Of a stretch of 64,000 nucleotides of DNA, positions 14,990 to 26,491 are shown in pieces (within the stretch, counting starts at the first letter, position 1; every line of letters starts with the position of its first letter). The notes below the pieces were generated by a model. It ran no database searches. It saw only the letters and a program-made list of their open reading frames with translations, and was not told the DNA's origin. The stretch is from Brachyhypopomus gauderio (taxonomy: Eukaryota; Chordata; Actinopteri; Gymnotiformes; Hypopomidae). The DNA is taken from NCBI RefSeq assembly GCF_052324685.1, contig NC_135212.1, positions 8,990,778 to 9,054,777 of the forward strand, in the 5' to 3' direction. The position numbers and the translations under genes were made by a program.

Positions 14990-17165
14990 AGGAACAGGTT
15001 AAGAAGGAACTTCTATCATAGTAAATCATGTTGTATACAATCTAGTATGTGCGTTATGTTAATTATATCAGATTGTTTTATACAATATCCATATTATATT
15101 CTCTATGTCTTAGCTATTCTGTCGATTTTATCAATATTAAATTATATTTAACGTGTTTACTTTATAATTGAAGGGGTGGGAGGGTGGAGAAAAGAGTGAT
15201 ATTAGAGTGATGGGACTGACTGGAGTAACTAACCAGTCCAAATCTGGAAAGTCCCTACACCTAAATTACCACAGGTCTCCTCTGTTACTCTGTTCAACCA
15301 CCGCTGTGTTCTTGACTACAGATGGCTATGCAAATTATGTGTACACATGCATGTGATTGGTTAAATATTACTATAAAACTGACCTACCACTGAAGAGTAG
15401 CATAGCCTCTGCTATACTAATATAATAATACAATAAGTGCAGTCTACAATAATGCAGAATTCATTGATGTCAAGGAATCCTTATAGCACAGATGCAATAT
15501 AAGGGCTTACAGTTTAAAGCCCAACCTAGTTTTCATTTTTAGTTTTAAACGTCATTTTTTCTGTAAATATTATGATTAATTATCATTTCCTTGGCTCGAG
15601 CGTGCAGTTTTCCAAACATGCTGTGCAGTTTGGGGACACAGAGTGAGCTGAACAAACGTACATTATAGCTGTGTGGTCTTTTAGTAGTATAAGCACGTTG
15701 TGGACATGTTGCAAAAACCGCAATGGCCATGCAAATACGGGTCAAATAATGCTTTTATGCCCATTTCTGATGACGGTCCCTAAAAGCTTTACGGTCACTA
15801 GAGGGCGTTAAGTGGACACTCACAACATCTAAGCGCTAAAAAACACGCTCAACCCCTTTTGTAAATGTTCTTTCACAGGTGTGAGGAGCTGCAAGCTGCA
15901 TCGCTTCTCCCCATGTCTTCGCATGTGTTTTCACCTCGTGGAAATAGAACAGGTGAAATGAAATGATAAAAATAGCATGGCAAACCTGTTCTGTCTGGAA
16001 ACGTAGCCTTCCTAAGTGAATTGTGTAGTATGGTACGAGTTTCATATTTTATACAGAGGCTACAGGACCTTTAAAAAAAAGATTATAAAAAGAATCCCCA
16101 TGCAAAGTTGGAAAAAATCACGACATCCGAAGGGCTACATGCTGAATTATAACATAACTACACTTCACCTGCACCAGGTACATTATGCAGATTCCCCAGC
16201 TGTCCCTACATATAGTTGGAGCTGATACCGCAATGTAATGAAACCCGATGTAAATGCTCAACTCATAATCCCCCCCCCCCCCCCCCCATGTTTAGAGCAT
16301 CGTTCCTAGGACTGTTAGGACTGTTGCTACCTACGAGGGAAGGATTTTTACTTGACACAACTGGTGTAGCCTGACAAATGTCAGTTATAGTCAGTCGTTA
16401 CGTTTTCCCCTTATTTACACCTTTAATTAAAGTGAAATGGTTGACAAAGCATGGACACAAAACTATTTACTAGTATATTTTGGTTTAATTTTTAATGCTC
16501 ATTCACACAGCAATTCATACATAAATAGACAGTTAAGTAAATAATAAGGTGGTTTATAGCTGCATTACCTTGTTTCACAAAAGCATAAGCATCTACATGT
16601 TAATGGTTTGCAATTATTCGTTTTCCACACATTTTACATGTTACTACACTGAAGATCACACCAAACACAGATAAACACCACAAAAATAATTAGTTTATAA
16701 CTATTAAATCAAATCCATTCACTAGTACGTCTTGTTTCATTTTGATATTACTTATATAAATTAGTTAGCCTATAGGCTAAATTTCAATTTTGCTTAACCA
16801 AAAATGTGTATCACTGTTATTGGGTGAAATATCCATTATGTCTGTTTTTTAATTTCCAAATAGTACTTTTAGTTTAAATCAGTATTTATACATATCTTGA
16901 AATATGCATAACGTAATCTAAGTGTCAACGATGACAAAAAAAGTTGTAACATTTGAATGTTAGTAGATTACATATTATCTAGTGTTCCCATTATTATCTG
17001 TATGATTGGTACTTTAAGAAGAAAAGTCAGAGAGATAATCTGAATTGTCATGTACAATTGTCAATGTGTTTTCATGAAATCTGCCTGAAGAAAGCATTGC
17101 ACAAATCCCTTACTGTTGGCTGCAGGCCCATGATGTTTGACTATAGTCACATATTTAATAGTGCA
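14990..17165. other. Intergenic, no gene seen
   Basis: AT-rich DNA with no exon-like open frame bounded by splice sites. It holds a poly-C run at about 16270-16287. The part nearest 17170 is presumably the 3' UTR of the cholesterol hydroxylase-like gene. Confidence 0.6.
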
Positions 17166-17170
17166 CACTT

Positions 17171-18016
17171 TTACCGAGCTTTAACAAAACTGAAATCAGC
17201 GTGTGTGCCTAACAGTTTATCCCAGTGGCTAAAATGGGGGGCAAAGTTGGTATTAGGCTTCTGATGGTGCACATCATGCTTGCTTGGCCCCCCATAGATA
17301 CCAAAGGGTATCAGGCGAGAAGTGGACCATGGGAAGTCATACCCACAGTGGTCTTCCACCGAAACATAGACATGAGTTACCATAAAGGCCCAAGTGGTGA
17401 GCAGGTGGCACCTCATCATCAGTGGGTTCAGTGTGGTCCAGAAGCCCACCGTGACCAGCTCCCAGCCCCCGAGGCACTGTGTGGCCAAGGCGAAGGGGGC
17501 GGAGTAATCGTGGTGGATGGCATGGAAGGTGACGTACAGCCAGCGGACCTTGTGATGCAGGAGGTGCCAGATGAAATACTGCAAGTCGAAGAGGAGGAGG
17601 TTTCCCGTCACGCCGCCCACCAGCTCCAGTAACGTTGGCGCTTGCTCAGGCAGGGGAGTGGGAGGCCTCCATGCCCACTGGGCGACAGCAGCCGGAAACA
17701 CCAGCAGAACGTTGTTGCGCAGGGTGATGCCAGCGCAGCGGAGCAGCATGGCGTGGGTGGGCATCTTGTTCGGCTGAATCTTGTAGCGACAGACAGCTGG
17801 CCACTTGTCTCCCATAACGTCGCAGAGCAGATAGGGGAGACAGAGAACGAAATACGACGACACTGACAGAATTACAGGGAAGAGGGGCGATCTCAGAGTG
17901 TCGCAGTGATGCAACCGCAGATAGTCCCACGCAGGCTGTAAAATGGAGTCTTGCTTATAGTTTTCCCAGATCAACTCACCAAAATGTGCTAGGGCCATGT
18001 TTAAGTATCTATACAC
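17171..18016 (-). CDS. Cholesterol 25-hydroxylase-like protein, single exon
   Basis: A member of the fatty-acid/sterol hydroxylase superfamily: a di-iron, ER-membrane enzyme that in CH25H converts cholesterol to 25-hydroxycholesterol. 281 residues in one uninterrupted exon, as for CH25H genes. All three histidine boxes are intact: HLLHH (151-155), HAIHH (165-169) and HDVHH (247-251). Hydrophobic segments lie at about 44-68, 100-115 and 128-150. The C-terminal block YDFPWSTSRLIPFGIYGG matches the CH25H family. Teleosts have several ch25h-like paralogues (ch25h, ch25hl1, 2, 3), and I cannot assign which one this is, so no symbol is given. The start is the first Met of the open frame and gives a normal family length. 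It is head to head with the CCCH/CHY gene, 917 bp apart. Confidence 0.93.
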   Translation of the reverse strand: MYRYLNMALAHFGELIWENYKQDSILQPAWDYLRLHHCDTLRSPLFPVILSVSSYFVLCLPYLLCDVMGDKWPAVCRYKIQPNKMPTHAMLLRCAGITLRNNVLLVFPAAVAQWAWRPPTPLPEQAPTLLELVGGVTGNLLLFDLQYFIWHLLHHKVRWLYVTFHAIHHDYSAPFALATQCLGGWELVTVGFWTTLNPLMMRCHLLTTWAFMVTHVYVSVEDHCGYDFPWSTSRLIPFGIYGGPSKHDVHHQKPNTNFAPHFSHWDKLLGTHADFSFVKAR

Positions 18017-18933
18017 TGCTGGAAATATTTAAAAAAATACAGTGATGAATGTTCAAAGGTGAAGAGCTGAGATCATTAAAGGATCCACCATCCAATGAGG
18101 TTCAGAAGGAAAGGATATCTAGTGACATTCTTCTAAAATATTTACACCTGTCCCCTGTTAATAATAAATTGGTTAAGAGTCCAAAACATAAGACGAATGG
18201 AAGATGTTTAAACAAAACTTATACATTCCGTTAAATTCATGTACATACAGATCTCGAGAAAAACGTGCTTCAGGGCTGCATGCGCCATGCATTCGTCCAA
18301 ATTACTTCGTGCGGCTAGAGAGCGACCAAACTCTTTTTTGGTCATATAAAACGTTTTGAACATGTAATAATTCCAAGCGGCGTTACATAATATTTAAAAC
18401 GAAACTATATATTCAGAATACACATAATAACTGCAATTTAATGTATTCGAATAAATAAACTGTAAGTTTCTGAACATTGAAAACCAGCGCGCCGTTGAAC
18501 GAAATAAAAAAAAACCCGTTGCGCATCGTTAGAAATCTTTATCTTACTGAACGCGGCCGACGGCCAGGGAGAAAGGACGCAGATGCGCTGACATTGGTCT
18601 GATGCTGACGAGGTCGCTTACAACGAACACTCTTAGGTCCGACTAAAAAGCGGAGAGACTGACGAGTCTCGGATTTAATCTAATACCGGCTTGAGTCTCA
18701 AGGTGTAGGAGTAGCGCTCGGCACATAAAGTTGTGTGTATATATGTGTCCGCCAGGGGGCGGTATACTATCGGTATAATGCGCTGTAGAGAGAAAGAAGA
18801 AGAGCGAGTAACTCCCTTAACCTGTACATATCCGTGACGATCCAACTGTGTTGAGATCAATATACTATCGTAACAGCTGCTTATTAATAGTCTTATTAGT
18901 AAACAAAAGTGTCAGCACAATTGCAACAACCTA
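18017..18933. promoter_or_regulatory. Head-to-head intergenic region (ch25h-like / CCCH-CHY gene)
   Basis: 917 bp between two divergently oriented starts. 18480-18660 is relatively CpG-rich (GCGCGCCG, ACGCGGCCGACGG) in an AT-rich setting, so it may hold the promoter of the plus-strand gene. No clear TATA box was identified for either side. Confidence 0.35.
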
Positions 18934-21900
18934 ATGGAGTCACCAGTTGTGAGTGACGAGCAGGTTAGTTCTGTCTTCTGCCGAGAGAGATTGCTAATAA
19001 GCCTGCTGTGTCCTCGTACTTTAGACTTGGTAGCTAGCCTAGCCTCGCTAGCTCCCGTTAGCTCCATTAGTTAAACGAGTGTTAACAAGCGGTGGCTACA
19101 CCAGTTAGCTCGTTAGCTAACAGCGTATCATTCTGTCCTAAAATATGAAGTTTTTACATTCGACTGTTGCATTGTCTCCGTTGACATATTTAAGCGTGTT
19201 ATTCTGGAAGCTATAGTACACATGGCAGTATTTAATACAATTATATATCTTACTTAGTCTAATAGTTTTATATATTTTACTTGAGCTAATAGTTTTGAAT
19301 ATTAAATGAGTATTTCATTTATGACTAGTCATTTAGTCAAGGTGAATGTTGAGATATGGTCTACAGTGACAGACATACATGTCTGAGAATGTGATGATTC
19401 TTAAATATGACTGATTTGTGGGATCTTTGAGTTGTATAGCAATATGTGGACCAGACATGTTAAATTAAAATATTAAAGTATTGGTAATATGTGCAATAGA
19501 AATATTATGAAAGTTGGGGGGTAAATGGCCTGCAGTCCCTACATTACTTCTAATAATAGTAATAATAATAACAGCAAAATTAGTAATAGTGCTTAGCTTC
19601 ACTTGTTTGATTGTTTCCATAGCCATCAGACAGAGGAGAGGACCCTGTAAGGAACGTAGGGCTGGCGGAGGGCGGTGACGGGCAGAACTCACGGACACCT
19701 GCTGGGTCCACCAAGCAGCTGTGTCGCTTCTACTCCCAGGGCCGCTACTGCCAGTACGGGAAGAGATGTCGCTTCCTTCACCAGAGGACTGTTCCCTCCG
19801 AGGTGCTGAGGGGGCTGGAGAACAGGCCAGAGACTAGGCCAGGGCCTGTAAGTAAGGAGAACAATGTGGGCACCTCTCCTTCAGACCCCCAGCTGCAGTC
19901 AGAGACGCGTGGGGGTTCTGGGAAGGAGGAGCACCAGCGTCCTCCACCTGCGAGGGCCGCCCCAGCGCGGCAGCTGCGATCCCAGCGTCCTTGCCGCTAC
20001 TTCATGTCGGGGTTCTGCGCCATGGAGGACCGCTGTCGTTTCTGGCACCCTCAGAGATTTCCTCCAGTGGAGGACACGCCGCCCCCGAAACCCAGGGAGG
20101 GGAGTGACTCCGGGGCAAGAGCGCCGGCCGACCGGCCGCCTGCAGTTTCAGATCAGGTCAGGCTGGCTGATTTAACTGCAGAGATGTCCAAGACTCTCAG
20201 GGCTACGGAGATCACCCAGCTGATGAAGAGATTCCCCAACGACAAACTCATAGTGCAGGAGAGAGAGGATGGCCAACTAACCTACTACCGAGTCACTGTG
20301 GAAGCTACTGATCCAGACTGGGTATTTAAAAAAATTTTTAAAAAGAAGTCATCTGAGATTACCTGTACACTAATTTTTATGTTTGGGGACAGAAGTTAAG
20401 AAAAATGAATGCCCCTTGTGTAGCAAAGGTCAAAATGCTCAAGCAAGAATGTCTTGCTAATAACAAATCTAATAACATTTATCAGCACTTAAATGTGTTT
20501 GTCTTCTAATTTGCTGTTAAGTTACACTTTTTGTTTTGCAGCCTTTTGACCAAAAAGACATTGACATTATGGTCAGCTTCCCTGACAGCTACCCTCAGGA
20601 GGTATGTGTTTTGCTTGAAATGACTTCTTAATATTTAGTTTTTTTTTTCTTATTTTATCCAAATGTTTTTTTCCCCCATAGGTGTTTACAATAGATGTGC
20701 CTGAAGACCAAAACTTGCCATCAGTAATGGGGAGGTTAGGGCTTATTTCAATTTTCTTTTGTTTGGAATAAAGATGACTGTTCATATTCAAATATAACGA
20801 AGCTCAAGATTCCAGCTGAATGCCTTTCTCATGTGCAGACACGTGCAGCTGGCCTCACAGGATTGGCTGCAAGCCAAACATGCAACCAATCAGCTGCTGG
20901 GGAGGTTGGAGCTGCTGTTCCGGCCGTACCTACGCTGGCTCGACCGCAGCATGGAGAGGCTCTTCATCGAGGGCGCTCGGCTGGTGAGATTTGCATGTGG
21001 AGTCAGATCAGCATCGGACTAATACTGCCCACCTAGAGTCAGTTTAGCCAGTATTAAACAAAGAGTGCCTCTAGAGGCTTGTTGAGAGAGATGAGGGAGA
21101 GCCCTTCAGATCCTTATACCTGGGGCTATGGTGAAGTGACTCACTCAAATACAAGCAATATGTTCTTCCTACAATGTGAGGCATAAGGAGATGAATTAAC
21201 CAGTTTGCAATGAAGGCCTGAATTCGCCTTGGGAGTCAAAGGCAGCGACAAATAAAGTTTTACATTTGGAGAGAATGGAACTCATTGTTCTGACCTCTGC
21301 CTTGCAGTTGAAAAAAGACATGGAGCTGGAGAGAGCCGGCATCCAGTTTGTGCCCTACGAGCAGCTCCAGGCGGCAGTGTGCAAGACCTCTGGGCCTTCA
21401 GCTGACCTTCCAGAGACCTCGCTGTCTGGACTCCAGCTGGCCGTGGGCTCGAAATCGGAGGAGGAAGAAGAGGAGGAGGAAGATGAGGGTAGTGGAGAGG
21501 AAGAGAGGGAGCTTGGTGGCGGCGAGGGGGAGGGGAGCTTGTCTGTGGAGAATATCAAAAGCAGTGCCCCTCGTCAAGGCACCGAGGTCAAACTCCTGGG
21601 ACTGAGGCTGGGGGAAGGAATGGCTACTGTGGTGGCAAAACGCATCACTGTTTCTCTGCAGTGCAATAGGTAATTACTAGACCTGCCCTTCCTCATCCAT
21701 TTAACACCTGCTAGACTTCCCGCTGACACGTATGCTCTTAAACGACTGTATTAGCTAGTCTGGGTGACGTTTAACCTCGGAAGAAGGCTTTGTCTAAAAG
21801 CACTAACACGGTTGGAGGCGGGGCTTGAGGAACAGGGAACAGGGATTGACACTTGGCCCTGCCTGCTAGGTGTAAGGTGGTCTCTGACCTCACCCTGAGC

Positions 21901-24676
21901 GGCCAGCTGACGTGCACGGCGCAGTGTGAGAAGTGCGGCGCTGGGATCAAAGCTGCGTTCAGAGCCGGCATGCTCCACCAGTACTGCGACGTGCTGGGCT
22001 ATCTGGACCTGAACGCAGCCGTGCCTGTAGACCTGGTTCTACAGGACTGCCAGCTGACCGCGGCCTGCCTCTCTTGCAACCAAGAGGACACTCTTCAGGT
22101 TGGAAGAGGACCCTCAGTTTACACCCTGTTTGTCTCAAAGACAGTATTGGATTGAGTCCTAGTCACTAGATTCCAAGTGCACATATACACTTTTAGGCAG
22201 TGGTTTATACATAATAACATTGCTTACACAATATAGAATTCATTTAAACGTGTAAGTATTCAAAATGTATCTTGAATTTTAGGCCATTCTTGAGGGCAAA
22301 GCATTTTCCATCCAGACTCATTTACATGGAAAATAATACATGTCATCGAATAATGCAAAAGTCACATTTCTTTTTATATAATTATTTCCATTTTGACCTC
22401 GATCTCTCCGTTTCTCTCTATCTCTGCCATTAGAGTTTGCCCTACGGCCAGAACATGGAAACGCATTGCCAACACTGCCACAGCAAGCTCAGCATCTTTG
22501 TGGAAGCCACACGCTTTCAGTACATCCAGCCCAGGACCAGAACCCAGACAGGTTGAGAGTCTGTTCCTAAAGTCTTGGTGGTCAGATACACTAGCCGCTT
22601 CCTTTGGGTTTCCTTCTTTCTCATTCCAGGGAGCTGTTATGTTGGATAAGATGTTAGGATACATGTTGTTCTAATTATGGATCCCTGGAAGATTTTATGG
22701 GTGGGGAGGACACAGTAACAGTTACACAGTGAATTTTGCATTTAAAAATGGAGTGTAACACTTTGAATGGGCTTGAGATGTTTGGTCTTAGCTGGTGTTG
22801 TGTTTCTGGTGGTTCTGCAGGGCAGCAGGGTTCTCAGTACCCTCGACGTTTTCGGGATCCTGCGGTTCAGCAAGGCAAACCTCTTCCTGAGAAAGGTGCC
22901 TGCAAGCATTTCAAACAAAGTCACCGCTGGCTGAGGTAAACACGGGAGAAACATGCATCCTTCAATGTTTAACTATATTACATTCATTTTCTTATGGATT
23001 TATTTCATTAAACAATTCTTCTATTTTTTTAAGCTGTGGAGAGCACAGTCATTATGCTCTTGGCTGTTAGTTATGATTGTGTAATAGACTGGAATAGAAA
23101 TGTTGTGGTCGTTAACAGGATAACAGTCACATCCTCACATCATCATCATTTAAATAATTCTCACTTCACAATCTTCACTTCTTTTTTTGTTCCTGCTGCT
23201 TCAGTTTTGTCTTTCCAACGTCCAAAGTCCACATTGGATTTTGAAATGCTTTTCCTGTTTTTATGGACTACATTTAGAGTTGAATGGCTGTCAGGCAGCT
23301 GTAGAGTTGTCACTGCACCCCTGACACTGCACAGGAGCTATTTATGAAGGCTTATCATTATGAGACCATGAAGGTTTATAGCCATTTACTCTGAGACAAG
23401 TCACAGTGTCTGATGGGACTGGGCAAAGGTTATTACGTTCCCCAAAGAGACTTACAGAAACAAACAGATGGCCTAAAGGTGTCGTCTGAGACATTGACCT
23501 TTTTCTTTTTATGTTCTTTCTTTTCTTAAAAAAAAAGGCAAATACATTTCCTAAGGTGATAGATCTCAGTATGTCATACATTTTATAATCCTTGTATGTA
23601 CCCTGTATTTTCTGTAAAGCATTGTATAAGCAAGTGCTATATAATAATAATAATATGTGCTCCTGATTTATGACTGATGTGAAACAGGTCACAGTAGTCT
23701 GGGGGATCCTCCACTAAGACGTCAATGTAATGTAACAATGTACCTTTTTGTTCAGTCAACCTCAAGCATATATGCTTCATTGTATTGGTGTATCACTTGT
23801 AACTACACCAATAAACTGTACCATAGGGCAAATGCACAATGACCAGTGAAGTAATTGACCTTGCACAACAAACTTGGGGTGAGTTTCCCGAAACGTTCTT
23901 AGCGCTAAGTACTTCTTAACCTCATACGTTTCATACGAGGTTACGAAGTACTTAGCGCTACGAACGTTTCGGGAAACCCACCCCTGATTGGTTCTGCTGC
24001 TGTACCTGGAACTGCTTGTTCCCGCCAGGTTCCCGTGCTGCGGCAGGGCGTACCCGTGCGACGCGTGCCACGACGAGGATCAGGATCACCTGATGGAGCT
24101 GGCGTCCCGCATGATCTGCGGCTACTGCGCCAAAGAGCAGGTGAGCTCGGCAGGACGGGCGCGGCTGGGGAGGGTGACAAAAACATTTCTGAGGTTAAGT
24201 TGGATGTAATGCATTTTTATTACATATTACAAGGACAGGAGTGTCAGATTAGCACCAAACTGAAGCAGTGGGCAGGCTGTTGGGTTTGTAGGCATGCGCC
24301 GATGCCCTGTGGTTCAGCGTGCGCATGCAGGGCTTTATGGGACTTTATGACTGTGCTGTGTCGTTCTTTTACAGCCATACAGCAATGGCAAACCATGTGT
24401 GGGCTGTGGAGGGTTGATGACCAGAGGAGCCCACACCAGCCACTGGGAGGGAGGACAGGGGTGTAGAAACAAGAGTCAGATGAGCAGGTAGAGCCAGCAC
24501 ATCACATCAGCACATAGCAGCTTCTTCCGCCATCAGCCAACTTACATCACAGTGAATAATCCACAAGTCTGAACTGACCACGTCTTGTGTTGCTACACAG
24601 GAACGACCGACAGAAATATAACAGCGCGTCTAAAACGGTTTCAAAGAAAGCAGCTGGTGAGAAGAAACAGAAGTAG
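18934..24676 (+). CDS. CCCH / RWD-like / CHY zinc-finger protein (complete, about 703 aa)
   Basis: Twelve exons: 18934-18963, 19623-20321, 20542-20601, 20682-20734, 20839-20983, 21308-21669, 21870-22098, 22434-22551, 22821-22935, 24029-24140, 24375-24487, 24601-24676. All are GT/AG with continuous phase. Two CCCH fingers come first: C44-x8-C-x5-C-x3-H63, and C134-x7-C-x5-C-x3-H152. A middle region (about 180-270) resembles an RWD/UBC-like fold (IDIMVSFPDSYPQEVFTIDV). A polyacidic run follows, then a Cys-rich region with CxxC pairs (CEKCGAG, CLSCNQ, CQHCHSK). The C-terminus is a complete CHY finger (ACKHFKQSHRWLR, FPCCGRAYPCDACHDE, MICGYCAKEQ, CVGCGG) and a basic tail. CHY fingers are best known from RCHY1/Pirh2, but no RING is present here. 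I know of no named human orthologue. RNA binding (CCCH) plus a protein-interaction or ubiquitin-related role (CHY, RWD) is inference. Confidence 0.9.
23876..23984. mobile_element. 109-bp foldback MITE, copy A
   Basis: A near-perfect palindrome beginning GGGGTGAGTTTCCCGAAACG and ending CGTTTCGGGAAACCCACCCC, with TTAGCGCTAAGTACTT in the left arm and its complement in the right. It lies in the ninth intron of the CCCH/CHY gene. A second copy with three differences over 109 bases is at 58760-58868. No convincing target duplication was seen. Confidence 0.85.
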
Positions 24677-24716
24677 AAGAAGAAGAGGGAGGAACTGCAG
24701 GAACCTAAGCAATCAA

Positions 24717-24722
24717 AATAAA
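24717..24722 (+). terminator. Polyadenylation signal of the CCCH/CHY gene
   Basis: AATAAA 41 bases after the TAG stop codon, which implies a very short 3' UTR. Confidence 0.6.
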
Positions 24723-24729
24723 GATGAAG

Positions 24730-26130
24730 TTTTCACAGATTTCTAAGTGGAAATGTCATCAACTGAAAATCTTACTATATTTTATAAATCAAATCAAAGC
24801 AAAGCTGTCAACTAGGATGAAACATGTATCTTACTGCTCCTGTACCTATTTGTGGTTGCACCTGTAGATAAAACAAGTCTACCAACATGAGTACGGTACC
24901 GGCTGATCTGAAGAGCTCAAGTCCAGGTCAGCTATTGGCCAGTAGCTATTGGCCAATAATTGTATAACAACTGGATGTTTTCACATTGATTATTAATGGT
25001 CCTCAGTCTCTTGAACCCTTTAAACTGTGGTTGCAATTTCTGAAAGCAAAACCAAGGATTGTGAAACAATCGTAATGACAAAAGTGCAATGAAATGATTT
25101 CAGTAATGACATTGTATGAGCATATGCTATCTTGTCACTAATTAAAAAGAATTTTCTTCATAAATTTGAAAAACTTTCTTTTTAATTGAAACACTGATCA
25201 CTTTTATTTATCTGCAGTAATCATGTAAATAATGGTCACTTCCTATCAAAGAGGAACCTTACACACAAATCTAAGATCATATTCATAAAGCAATCAATTG
25301 ACTGAACTAGTGTATAAAAAGTAAACATACTTGGTGTACTAATAATATACTGTGTAGATTTGAGCATACGATAAAGCCTGACAATCTTATGACTGCTATG
25401 AGATGGTTTTTTAATATGGGTTCATGCTTGAAAGAATTTTGTCAGTCTGCATCTAAAAAAATCCCAGTACTTGATGTTGGGTGTAATTGTTACTACATTG
25501 TAACTAGTCAATTGGGATTTTACACTGAAAATCCTACACAGACCCAAGTGATCAGAACCACTATATATAAACCTAAAAGTGGAAATGATCCTTGATCTCT
25601 GGTTAATGTGTTAATGAAGGCTCAGGTGTATGTTTGGGCGAGGTGGAGGCTCAGGTGTATGTTTGGGCGAGGTGGAGGCTAAGGTGTATGTTTGGGCGAG
25701 GTGGAGGCTAAGGTGTATGTTTGGGTGAGGTGGAGGTGTGATTAAGCTTGGTTTCAACAACATCCCTCTTAAGCGTCAACAGTAGTCTGCCACAATTTTC
25801 CTTGGTACCACGCTACACACAATGTGTGTACTGGACTAGAAAAGCAATGGGTCATCAAATCTGAAAACATATTTGGATTCAGCATACCAAAAACACAAAC
25901 TAATTTTTGCAGATTAATCAATTAAGCAAATTAATTGTTGACAAGTGTTACAGATCCAAAACAGAATTTCGATAAGCAATCCAATGTTGACTGTACCAAG
26001 GGAAAAAAACAAAATCCAAGACTGAAAGGGGACAGCCAATCAGGTACTTACTGGGTCTGGAAACTGAGTTGAAAACTAAAGGCTGATTTTAAGTAAACAA
26101 AAAAAAAAAGCCATTTTGCAGGGCAATTGG
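24730..26130. other. Intergenic, one minisatellite
   Basis: No coding exon recognised. A 29-bp tandem repeat sits at 25621-25735; the rest is AT-rich unique-looking DNA. Confidence 0.6.
25621..25735. repeat. 29-bp minisatellite, about four copies
   Basis: Unit CTCAGGTGTATGTTTGGGCG plus AGGTGGAGG, repeated with a 29-base period (starts 25621, 25650, 25679, 25708). Copies 3-4 change CTCAGG to CTAAGG, and the last has GGGTG for GGGCG. Confidence 0.92.
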
Positions 26131-26132
26131 TA

Positions 26133-26138
26133 TTTATT
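26133..26138 (-). terminator. Candidate polyadenylation signal of kti12
   Basis: AATAAA on the minus strand about 355 bases downstream of the kti12 stop codon. Confidence 0.4.
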
Positions 26139-26491
26139 TTCATATAAAACACTATAGAACAAAAGCATAGAACTATAGAACTACATTAATAGAGCAATGG
26201 AAATAAATATTAACGGGGAAAATGGAAGTTTGTTTTTATATTCTGATCAGTTTTGATATCTTGGACAAATTTGGTTATGGAAGCATTTTTCTTTCAGCAT
26301 GATCATGACTTAAAACACAGTAAAAGCCAAATCATCAAAAACATAAAATCCTTACTGCCCTTTAAACTTTGTGGAAGGGCCCAACACTTCTATACAGTGC
26401 TGCCCACAGTGGGCAACAAAACCAATTAAAATACTTTACTCATACACACAGCCCAAAGCACCATGGGTACCAATCGTATTCATGACCTTTA

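Noticed and set aside
19853-19858. GTAAGT inside the large second exon of the CCCH/CHY gene as a splice donor
   Set aside because: The reading frame continues without a stop through the second CCCH finger to the donor at 20322, so using it would remove that finger. At most an alternative donor.
25621-25735. Possible CRISPR-like array (also considered at 33.5 kb and 60.2 kb)
   Set aside because: Vertebrate DNA; units are directly abutting tandem repeats with no unique spacers.
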